The position numbers and the translations under genes are program-made. Shown piece after piece: positions 17,437-26,712 of a stretch of 64,000 bases of DNA. A model generated the notes under the pieces. The model saw only the letters and a list, made by a program, of their open reading frames with translations, made no database searches and was not told where the DNA came from. How positions within the stretch are numbered: the first letter of the stretch is position 1; each line of letters opens with the position of its first letter. Origin of the DNA: Paracoccus sp. (in: a-proteobacteria) (lineage in GTDB: Bacteria > Pseudomonadota > Alphaproteobacteria > Rhodobacterales > Rhodobacteraceae); NCBI RefSeq assembly GCF_030538655.1, contig NZ_JAUNTO010000004.1:62001-126000 (forward strand). The letters run 5' to 3'.

Positions 17437-18369
17437 ATGAGCTGGAACCCCGCCCTTGATCCCGGTTGCCCCGACGAGATCGGCGTCGATGCCATCGAAA
17501 CCCTCATCATCCCCCGCGCCCGCGACCTTGGCGGGTTCGAGGTGCGCCGTGCCCTTCCCGCCCCGACGCGGCAGATGGTTGGCCCGTTCATCTTCTTCGA
17601 TCAGGCTGGCCCGGCCGAATTTCTGACCGGGCAGGGTATCGACGTGCGCCCGCATCCGCATATCGGCCTTGGCACCGTGACCTATCTGTATCGCGGCGAT
17701 TTTCATCATCGCGACAGCACCGGGGCCGATCAGGTGATCGAACCGGGCGCGCTGAACTGGATGGTTGCGGGGCGGGGCGTCACCCATTCCGAACGCACCA
17801 GCAGCGCTGCCCGCCATGGCCCGCACAGCCTTTACGGCATCCAGACATGGGTGGCCCTGCCCGAAGACCAAGAGGATATGGCCCCCAGCTTTGAACATCA
17901 CAGCAAGGAAACCCTGCCCGTGATCGAGGCAGAGGGCGTGACGGCAAAGCTGATTCTTGGCAATGCCTATGGCGAACAGGCCCCGGCCAAAATGTATTCC
18001 GAAACCTTCTATCTGGACGTTGTGCTGATCCCAGGTGCGCGCTTTCCCTTGCCCGATGATCACGAAGATCGCGGCCTTTATATCACCGAAGGGCAGGTCA
18101 GCATCGCCGGGCAAACCTTTGACGCCGGTCAGATGATGGTGTTCCGCCCCGGCGACCGCATCACCGTTGCCGCTGGTCCGCAGGGCGCGCGGCTGATGGC
18201 GCTTGGCGGGGCGACATTGAACGGGCCGCGCCATATCTGGTGGAACTTTGTCGCCTCGTCCAAAGAACGGATCGAGCACGCGAAAGAGGAATGGCGCGCC
18301 GGGCGTTGGGGGCAGGGGCTGTTCGATCTGCCGCGGAACGACCGCGACGAATTCATCCCGCTGCCCTGA
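17437..18369 (+). CDS. Pirin family protein
   Basis: This is a bicupin of 310 residues. Metal ligands of the pirin N-terminal cupin are visible: H73 and H75 (RPHPHIG), then H117 and E119 (VTHSE). Bacterial pirins have been reported with quercetin dioxygenase activity or as metabolic regulators, so function here is open. The start at 17437 is chosen over an ATG 15 bases upstream because AAAGGA lies at the right distance. The gene diverges from the dioxygenase-hydrolase fusion, which places a third metal-dependent, possibly oxygen-using protein in the same island. Confidence 0.88.
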   Translation: MSWNPALDPGCPDEIGVDAIETLIIPRARDLGGFEVRRALPAPTRQMVGPFIFFDQAGPAEFLTGQGIDVRPHPHIGLGTVTYLYRGDFHHRDSTGADQVIEPGALNWMVAGRGVTHSERTSSAARHGPHSLYGIQTWVALPEDQEDMAPSFEHHSKETLPVIEAEGVTAKLILGNAYGEQAPAKMYSETFYLDVVLIPGARFPLPDDHEDRGLYITEGQVSIAGQTFDAGQMMVFRPGDRITVAAGPQGARLMALGGATLNGPRHIWWNFVASSKERIEHAKEEWRAGRWGQGLFDLPRNDRDEFIPLP

Positions 18370-18468
18370 GCGGATGCAGGGTGCCCTTTGGGAAGGCGCG
18401 GGGCAGTCATTGCTGTATGTTCCGCAACGGCCATGCCGCGCGTCAGGCGCAACGGACTGCCCAAAGAT

Positions 18469-18502
18469 GCCTCCGGCGGGGATATTTATGGACCAGAGAT
18501 GC
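18469..18502 (+). repeat. Dispersed intergenic element, copy B
   Basis: GCCTCCGGCGGGGATATTT followed by ATGGACC and AGAGATGC. The hairpin is weaker than in the other copies, but the GGATATTTATGGACC core is the same. It lies in the 202-base gap between the pirin stop and ferredoxin, in the same orientation relative to the preceding gene as the other copies. Confidence 0.6.
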
Positions 18503-18514
18503 CGCACGCGCTGA

Positions 18515-18895
<381 letters not shown>

Positions 18896-18973
18896 GAATC
18901 TGACGTCGCCTTTTGGCGCAAAGCTGTCGCAGGCGCGGTTCGGGGCCGCGCCGCGTTGCGCTAGCGTCCGGGC

Positions 18974-19882
18974 ATGACCATTGCGGGAACCCTTCTGATG
19001 ACCGATCTGATCCTGACCGTCACCTGCCCGTCGCGCCGCGGTATCGTTGCCGCGATTGCGAATTTTCTGGCGGATAATGGCTGCAATATTACCGATGCAG
19101 CGCAATTCGATGATGCGAATAACGGCATGTTCTTTATGCGCGTCAGCTTTCGGTCGGAAACCGGGGCGGTGGCGGATGACCTGCGCGGCGCTTTCCCATC
19201 GGTGGCTGAACAGTTTGCGATGGACTGGGCCATCCATGAGGCGTCGCAGCGCGCCCGCGTTCTGCTGATGGTGTCGAATTTCGGGCATTGCCTGAACGAT
19301 CTGCTGTATCGTTGGCAGATCGGCGCGCTGCCGGTGGATATTGTCGGCGTGGTGTCGAACCACCTGACCTATCAAAAGGTCGTCGTGAACCACGACATCC
19401 CCTTTCACCACATCCGCGTTACCCCCGAAAACAAGCCCGAGGCCGAAGCGCGGCTGCTGGCGCTGGTCGAGGAAACCCGGACCGATCTGGTGGTGCTGGC
19501 GCGTTATATGCAGGTGCTATCCGATGCGCTGTGCCGCAAGATGGAAGGGCGGATCATCAATATCCACCATTCGTTCCTGCCCTCGTTCAAAGGGGCGAAC
19601 CCCTATAAACAGGCGTATGAGCGTGGGGTAAAGCTGATCGGCGCGACAGCGCATTATGTCACCGCCGATCTGGATGAAGGTCCGATCATCGAACAGGACA
19701 CGGTGCGCGTGACGCATGCCCAGTCGGCGGCCGATTACGTTACCCTTGGCCGCGATGTCGAGGCGCAGGTGCTGGCCCGCGCCATCCACGCCCACATCCA
19801 CCACCGCGTGTTCCTGAATGTGGATCGCACGGTGGTTTTCCCGGCCAGCCCCGGCGGCTATGCCAGCGAGCGGATGGGCTGA
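18974..19882 (+). CDS. purU: Formyltetrahydrofolate deformylase
   Basis: PurU hydrolyses 10-formyl-THF to formate and THF. The 302-residue protein has an N-terminal ACT regulatory domain (about 10-90, CPSRRGIVAAIANFLADNG) and a C-terminal formyltransferase fold. The catalytic set is N196 and H198 (INIHHS) and D234 (ADLDEG). A second ATG eight codons downstream (MTDLILTV) could also be the start. Together with Fhs in this window it could balance the formate/formyl-THF pool. Confidence 0.95.
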   Translation: MTIAGTLLMTDLILTVTCPSRRGIVAAIANFLADNGCNITDAAQFDDANNGMFFMRVSFRSETGAVADDLRGAFPSVAEQFAMDWAIHEASQRARVLLMVSNFGHCLNDLLYRWQIGALPVDIVGVVSNHLTYQKVVVNHDIPFHHIRVTPENKPEAEARLLALVEETRTDLVVLARYMQVLSDALCRKMEGRIINIHHSFLPSFKGANPYKQAYERGVKLIGATAHYVTADLDEGPIIEQDTVRVTHAQSAADYVTLGRDVEAQVLARAIHAHIHHRVFLNVDRTVVFPASPGGYASERMG

Positions 19883-19923
19883 TCGCGACGCGGGATGTGC
19901 GGCGGGCTGACCCGCCGCATCCG

Positions 19924-20553
19924 TCAACCTTGGCGCAGGGTATCGACGTAGCGATTCAGCGCCTGAAACAGCATCATGTTGAGATCACCGCCCTGGTCCG
20001 CGCCTTCGGCCACAAAGCGCGCCAGCGGGTTGAAATCCGCCACCCGCGCCAGCCCGTAAACGAAACTAAATCCCGACAGCACCGTCAGGCGAATGTCGAT
20101 GTTCGGGCGCAGATGGCCCATCTCGTGGGCGCGCGACAGCAGCTTTTCCAGCAGCCGGAACAACGCCAGCACCTGACGCATGATGCCGGGGTCGTCGGCA
20201 AAGCGCAGAACTCGCTGATCGACCAGCAATCGCAACTGTTCGGGGTTATCCAGCGCCCATTCCAGAAAACCGCAGGCCAGTGCCCGCGCCTGTTCCAGCG
20301 GCTGATCCTGATCGGCCTTCACCAGCCAGCGGACGCAATTGTCACTGATCCGGGCCATCGCCTCTTGCACAAGGGTCAGGGTCAGATCGTCAAGATCGGG
20401 ATAAAAATCCTGCAACACGGTCAGGCTGATATGTAACTTGTCGGCCAGTTGCGTCGGGGTTGGGGGCACCAGCCGCGTTTCTTCGATCAGCTCCAGCAAA
20501 GCTGCCGCGCCATGGCTTTGAAAATGTCGGCTATCCATACCTGGCCCAGTCAT
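19924..20553 (-). CDS. TetR family transcriptional regulator
   Basis: About 209 residues. An N-terminal helix-turn-helix is visible in TPTQLADKLHISLTVLQDFY, followed by an all-helical ligand domain with GFLEWALDNPEQLRLL. It lies downstream of a second, related TetR-like gene on the same strand; both share the GF(L/M)EWA segment and a VYGLAR segment, so they look like tandem paralogues. The start is uncertain: ATG at 20553 or 20538, neither with a good ribosome binding site. The target genes and ligand are not shown. Confidence 0.78.
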   Translation of the reverse strand: MTGPGMDSRHFQSHGAAALLELIEETRLVPPTPTQLADKLHISLTVLQDFYPDLDDLTLTLVQEAMARISDNCVRWLVKADQDQPLEQARALACGFLEWALDNPEQLRLLVDQRVLRFADDPGIMRQVLALFRLLEKLLSRAHEMGHLRPNIDIRLTVLSGFSFVYGLARVADFNPLARFVAEGADQGGDLNMMLFQALNRYVDTLRQG

Positions 20554-20646
20554 GTGGTCGATGAAGGTGTTAACGGCAGGATAGCATGGTTTTATGGGTG
20601 ATAAACTGCCGTGCGACAGAAACTTCACGTCACGCAAAAAGCGTGC

Positions 20647-21273
20647 TTAGACATTGTGCGACATTGCGTTCAGATAAATGCCAAAGGACTTGCGCGCGAT
20701 TTCCAACGGCTCGGCGTGCGTGTCGATGGACCATTCCTCGAAATGGCCGTCAATGCTCATCCGGGCAAGGCCATAGACCAGCGCGCGACCAGTGACGGCC
20801 ATCGTGTCCAGATCATAGGCGTTGCTGAGTTTGCCCTGTGCCTGCGCCTCTTTCATGCTGCGATGCAGTAGGTCGCGCACGGAATCGTTCAGGCGTTTCA
20901 GCGCGGCGGAATTGCTGATCGACACCAGATTGCGGTCAGCGGCCAGCAGGAATTCATGCGGGCGCTGCATCGCCCATTCCATGAAGCCTTCGGCGATGGC
21001 GCGCAGACGTTCCAGCGCGTCGCCCGTGTCGATGGCCACTGTCCGACGCGAGATCGAATCCAGCAGATGCGTGATTGCCATATCTGCCAGCACGTCGATC
21101 ATCGCCTTTTCATCGGGCACGATGTCGCGCGCAACCGATTCGGGCATCCCCGCCTCGGCCGCGATTTGCGCCATTGTCAGCGGAGTATGGCGATGCTGTT
21201 CGATCAGCCGTTCGGCTGCTTCGATAAGTTCGCGAATACGGCTGCCGCCCTGGGGAAGTATGTTGTCAGGCAT
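20647..21273 (-). CDS. TetR family transcriptional regulator
   Basis: A 208-residue regulator with an N-terminal TetR helix-turn-helix (about 25-65, TMAQIAAEAGMPESVARDIV) and a helical C-terminal domain containing GFMEWAMQRPHEFLLAADR. It is paralogous to the next gene downstream on the same strand (19924-20553), separated by about 90 bases. The ATG has no strong ribosome binding site. It could control its paralogue or the convergent-side genes; the sequence does not decide. Confidence 0.82.
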   Translation of the reverse strand: MPDNILPQGGSRIRELIEAAERLIEQHRHTPLTMAQIAAEAGMPESVARDIVPDEKAMIDVLADMAITHLLDSISRRTVAIDTGDALERLRAIAEGFMEWAMQRPHEFLLAADRNLVSISNSAALKRLNDSVRDLLHRSMKEAQAQGKLSNAYDLDTMAVTGRALVYGLARMSIDGHFEEWSIDTHAEPLEIARKSFGIYLNAMSHNV

Positions 21274-21326
21274 GTCGTTAAATTAGCAGAATTCTGCGCT
21301 CTATGAACCGGAAATGATGCCGATTG

Positions 21327-23147
<1,821 letters not shown>

Positions 23148-23236
23148 GGGGCCGTTCTGTCAGATTGCGCGTTCGCCGCACCCCCTATAACAGCAAGCCC
23201 CGGATCGCCAGCGACAATCGCGCTGCGCGGCGGTGT

Positions 23237-23260
23237 GGTGCCCGGCTTGGCCGGGGCACC
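23237..23260 (-). terminator. GC-rich hairpin after the 24-residue peptide gene
   Basis: GGTGCCCGG and CCGGGGCACC pair nearly perfectly with a short loop, 13 bases downstream of the small gene's stop on the minus strand. There is no T-run. Confidence 0.4.
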
Positions 23261-23272
23261 GGGCTGTCTGCC

Positions 23273-23347
23273 TCAGCGCAGGCCGAGGAACGACAGAATA
23301 AACAGCACCACCACGACGAGGCCGACGATATAGATGATCGAGTTCAT
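23273..23347 (-). CDS. 24-residue single-span membrane peptide
   Basis: The peptide reads MNSIIYIVGLVVVVLFILSF and ends LGLR. It is almost wholly one membrane helix. The ATG has an excellent purine-rich AGGAAGGAAAGG ribosome binding site, and the reading frame ends at TGA followed by a hairpin. Similar peptides (Met-x-x-Ile-Ile-Tyr-Ile-x-Gly-Leu start, Phe-Leu-Gly-Leu-Arg end) are, as I recall, widely conserved in alphaproteobacteria without known function. It is too short for most gene callers. It lies between typA and the hydroxypyruvate isomerase-like gene. Confidence 0.7.
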   Translation of the reverse strand: MNSIIYIVGLVVVVLFILSFLGLR

Positions 23348-23464
23348 GGCCTTTCCTTCCTTAATATCTTCCCGGCGCCACCTCATGCGGCGTCTTTGCG
23401 GGTTCCAAGCGGTAACACCCGGAACGCCATCCGGTTCCCGATTTTGTGAAGGGCGGGCGTCTTT

Positions 23465-24232
23465 TCAGGCGGTTGCGGCGTTTTTCAGCCAGTCCAGCCC
23501 AGTGTCGGTCACAGATTTTGGGGTATATTCGGCGCTGACCCAGCCCCGATAGTCTGAACCATCGACGGCGGCGAAAAATGCCGCATAGTCCAGCCCGCCG
23601 CCGCTGAAGGGTTCGTTGCGGCCCGGCAGCCCGGCGATCTGGATGTGGCGGATCAGCGGGCGGTGCGCCGAGAATGCCGCCAGTGCGTCGCCGGTGATGA
23701 TCTGTGCGTGATAGGTATCGAATTGCAGCCCCAGATTCGGCGCGGCCAGATCGGTGATGATCCGCGCGGCCAGATCGTAATCCGACAGGAAATAGCCGGG
23801 CATCGCGGTCTGGCTGATCGGTTCGATGGTCAGGCTGGCATGGGGCGCGCGTTTGGTGGCCCAGTCCAGATTGCTGCGGAAGGTGTCCAGAGCCTGCGGG
23901 CCTTCGGCTTTGCCGGCCATGATGTGGATATGACGCGCAGTTAACGCCTCGGCAAAGCGCAGGGCGCGGTCGAAATCGCGGCGAAAGCGATCCTCCATTC
24001 CCGGCTGGGCGGCGAAACCGCGCGGCCCGCCCGCCCAATTTGGCGGCGGGCAGTTCAGCAGCACGAAATCCAGTTCGTTTTGACGGGCGGCACGGGTCAG
24101 ATCGCGCGGGGCCAGATCATAGGGAAACAGCATCTCGACGCCCTGAAACCCGGCATCCCGCGCGGCGGCAAAGCGCGCCAGCACCGGCAGTTCGGTGAAC
24201 AGCATCGTCAGATTGGCGGCAAAACGCGGCAT
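23465..24232 (-). CDS. Hydroxypyruvate isomerase-like TIM-barrel protein
   Basis: A 255-residue xylose isomerase-like TIM barrel of the Hyi/OtnI group. Conserved acidic and histidine metal-site segments include LTIEPIS, LGLQFDTYHAQI, HIQIAGLPGRNEP and a final VSAEYTP. It may interconvert hydroxypyruvate and tartronate semialdehyde, or act on 2-oxo-tetronate. The ATG at 24232 overlaps the upstream DUF1285 stop by one base, so the two are coupled. No glyoxylate carboligase or tartronate semialdehyde reductase gene is adjacent, so the pathway remains unassigned. Confidence 0.82.
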   Translation of the reverse strand: MPRFAANLTMLFTELPVLARFAAARDAGFQGVEMLFPYDLAPRDLTRAARQNELDFVLLNCPPPNWAGGPRGFAAQPGMEDRFRRDFDRALRFAEALTARHIHIMAGKAEGPQALDTFRSNLDWATKRAPHASLTIEPISQTAMPGYFLSDYDLAARIITDLAAPNLGLQFDTYHAQIITGDALAAFSAHRPLIRHIQIAGLPGRNEPFSGGGLDYAAFFAAVDGSDYRGWVSAEYTPKSVTDTGLDWLKNAATA

Positions 24233-24774
24233 CACGGCTCCAGCGGAAAGAAAACTCCGGCCGAGGTGACGCCCATGCGCCCGTCCGGTCCGGGGGTGGC
24301 GGCCTCGGCCAGCCGGTAGAATGTCTTGCGGTCGATCAGCGCCACCATGCCGCCGCGCACATGCACATAGGGGCGCGGTTCGTCCCCGTGCGATTCGACG
24401 GTGATCGGATTGTCGGCATCGGCCACGACCTGATCGCCGACATTGGTGGTGAATGTGATGCTGTCGCCGATGTCAGCATCCGTGACGACAAAGGGTGCGT
24501 CCACCACCCGGATGCCGACCTTTTCCACCGGAGTCACCAGATAATGCCGGTCGCCCTCGCGCTTCAGGATGGTGGAAAACAGCCGCACCATGGCCGGGCG
24601 ACCGATGGGGCTGCCCTCGTGCCACCAGGTGCCGTCAGCGCGGATTTCCATATCCATTTCGCCGCAATAGGGCGGATTCCACAGATGCACGGGCGGTAAT
24701 CCGCCCTTGGCCGCCTTGGTCGCGGCGGCGGCAAGCCCTTCGGTGCTCACGCTTTTGTCAGGTTTATCGGCCAT
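24232..24774 (-). CDS. DUF1285 domain protein
   Basis: A 180-residue protein with the DUF1285 signature: LPPVHLWNPPYCGEMDMEI, then ADGTWWHEGSPIGRPAMVRLFSTIL and YLVTPVEKVGIRVVDAPFV. Family members are small proteins of unknown role. The start is placed at the ATG at 24774; an in-frame TTG 24 bases upstream is less likely. The gene is divergent from the MoxR operon with only 66 bases between starts and is coupled to the hydroxypyruvate isomerase-like gene. Confidence 0.85.
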   Translation of the reverse strand: MADKPDKSVSTEGLAAAATKAAKGGLPPVHLWNPPYCGEMDMEIRADGTWWHEGSPIGRPAMVRLFSTILKREGDRHYLVTPVEKVGIRVVDAPFVVTDADIGDSITFTTNVGDQVVADADNPITVESHGDEPRPYVHVRGGMVALIDRKTFYRLAEAATPGPDGRMGVTSAGVFFPLEP

Positions 24775-24840
24775 TCCCGGTGGTTGTCCGTTCTGCAACT
24801 GTTATAGCTAGGGGTGATACGACAGCGAGAAGGGCTTGTC

Positions 24841-25848
24841 ATGGGTGCGCAGGAAAATCTGGTGGCCGAAGTCACCGCATTGGCCGAACGTCTGGCGCAG
24901 GCGCGTGCTAGCGTGGAACAGCGGTTTGTCGGGCAACATGATGTGGTGGAACAGGTGCTGGCGGCGATTCTGGCGGGCGGGCATGCGCTGCTGGTCGGTC
25001 AGCCGGGCCTGGGCAAGACGATGCTGGTCGAGACGCTGGCCACCGTCATGGGGCTGGACAGCCAGCGTATCCAGTTCACCCCCGACCTGATGCCTGCCGA
25101 TATTCTGGGGTCCGAAGTGCTGGACGTGACCGACACCGGCGCGCGTGCGTTTCGGTTCATCGAGGGGCCGGTCTTCACCCAGCTTTTGATGGCGGATGAA
25201 ATCAACCGCGCCAGCCCGCGCACGCAATCGGCGCTGTTGCAGGCGATGCAGGAACATCAGGTGACGGTCGCGGGCCAGCACCGCGACCTTGGCCGTCCGT
25301 TCCATGTGCTGGCCACGCAAAACCCCATCGAACAAGAGGGCACTTATCCGCTGCCCGAGGCCCAGCTGGACCGCTTTTTGTTGCAGATCGACGTGGATTA
25401 TCCCGACCGCGACACCGAGCGTAACATTCTGCTGGCCACGACCGGCGTGGATGCGGGGGCGGCCCATGCCGTGTTCGACGGGCCGGGGCTGATCGCGGCC
25501 CAGCGGCTGATCCGACAGATGCCGGTGGGCGAAACGGTGGTGGACGCCATTCTTGATCTGGTGCGTGCCGCCCGCCCCGGCGCGGACGAGGCCGGGCCAT
25601 GGGTGTCCGAGTCGCTGATCTGGGGGCCGGGGCCGCGCGCGGCGCAGGCGCTGATGCTGGTGACGCGGGCGCGCGCGGTGCTGCATGGCCGCTTTGCCCC
25701 GGTGCTGGACGATGTGGCCGCGCTGGCCGCGCCGGTGCTGCGGCACCGCATGGCGCTGAACTTTGCGGCGCGGGCGCGGGGCGAAACCGTGGATGCCATC
25801 ATCGCCCGTCTGCTGGCGGGCCGTGCAGGGCTGACGCAAGCCGCATGA
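24841..25848 (+). CDS. MoxR-type AAA ATPase
   Basis: MoxR ATPases act as chaperones for assembly or activation of protein complexes, often with VWA/DUF58 proteins. The 335-residue product has Walker A GQPGLGKT (53-60), a Walker B LLMADEIN, a sensor ATQNPIEQEGTYPLPEAQLDRF and the C-terminal lid. GAAGGG precedes the ATG. It is first of four genes that overlap or nearly touch (ATGA to DUF58, four bases to BatA-like, ATGA to the last), strongly suggesting one operon for a membrane-associated complex. Confidence 0.93.
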   Translation: MGAQENLVAEVTALAERLAQARASVEQRFVGQHDVVEQVLAAILAGGHALLVGQPGLGKTMLVETLATVMGLDSQRIQFTPDLMPADILGSEVLDVTDTGARAFRFIEGPVFTQLLMADEINRASPRTQSALLQAMQEHQVTVAGQHRDLGRPFHVLATQNPIEQEGTYPLPEAQLDRFLLQIDVDYPDRDTERNILLATTGVDAGAAHAVFDGPGLIAAQRLIRQMPVGETVVDAILDLVRAARPGADEAGPWVSESLIWGPGPRAAQALMLVTRARAVLHGRFAPVLDDVAALAAPVLRHRMALNFAARARGETVDAIIARLLAGRAGLTQAA

Positions 25849-26708
25849 GCGTGACGCCCCCTGCCGATCTGCGCGCACGGGCCGAGGCTGCCTCGGCCCA
25901 CCTGCCGCCGCTGATTCTGTCAGCGCAGCGGCTGGCGGCGCTGATCGCGCCCGGCGCGCATGGGTTGCGGCGCGCGGGGCCGGGCGAAGATTTCTGGCAA
26001 TACCGCCCGGCGCAGCCCGGTGACAGTGCGCGCAGCATCGACTGGCGCCGCTCGGCCCGGTCGGATGCCCGCTTTGTCCGCGACCGCGAGGCGCAGACGG
26101 CGCAGGCCGTGTCTTTGTGGGTTGCGGGCGGGCCGGGGATGGCATGGTCCGGTGCGCCTGACCGGCCCAGCAAACAGACGCGCGCGCAGGTGCTGGCCTT
26201 GTCGCTGGCGCTGGTGCTGTTGCGTGGCGGCGAAAAGGTCGGGCTGGCGGGCGGCGATCCGGCGCGGGCCGGGCGCGCGCAGGGTGAGCGGTTGGCGCAG
26301 GAACTGCTGCTGTATCCGGCGGACGATACCCCGCCCGCTGACGCGGCGCGCCCCGGTCAGCGGCTGGTGCTGATCGGTGATTTTCTGACCCCGGTTCAGC
26401 CGCTGCTGGATCACATCGCCCGTGCCGCCGCCTTGGGCCTGCGCGGCGTGGTGCTGCAGGTGCTGGACCCGGACGAAGAGACCTTCCCCTATGCCGGTGC
26501 GGTGCTGTTTCAGGCACCGGGCGGGGCCGCGCGTCACGATACCCGCGATGCGGCGGGGCTGCGGGCCGAATATATGGCGCGGCTGGCGCAGCGGCGGGCC
26601 GACATCGGTGCAGCCTGCGCGGCGGCGGGCTGGCGCTTTGGCACCCATGACACCGCAGCCGCGCCGGCGCAGGCGCTGATGTGGCTGTATCAGATGCTGG
26701 AGGGGTGA
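25845..26708 (+). CDS. DUF58 domain protein
   Basis: A 287-residue protein starting at the ATGA overlap with the MoxR stop. The DUF58 core is clear: GLRRAGPGEDFWQYRPAQPG, then SIDWRRSARSDARFVRDREA, a segment strongly conserved in MoxR partners. The rest resembles a degenerate VWA fold. Proteins of this kind are typical MoxR substrates or partners. It is coupled at both ends to neighbouring genes. Confidence 0.88.
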   Translation: MSVTPPADLRARAEAASAHLPPLILSAQRLAALIAPGAHGLRRAGPGEDFWQYRPAQPGDSARSIDWRRSARSDARFVRDREAQTAQAVSLWVAGGPGMAWSGAPDRPSKQTRAQVLALSLALVLLRGGEKVGLAGGDPARAGRAQGERLAQELLLYPADDTPPADAARPGQRLVLIGDFLTPVQPLLDHIARAAALGLRGVVLQVLDPDEETFPYAGAVLFQAPGGAARHDTRDAAGLRAEYMARLAQRRADIGAACAAAGWRFGTHDTAAAPAQALMWLYQMLEG

Positions 26709-26712
26709 TCCG

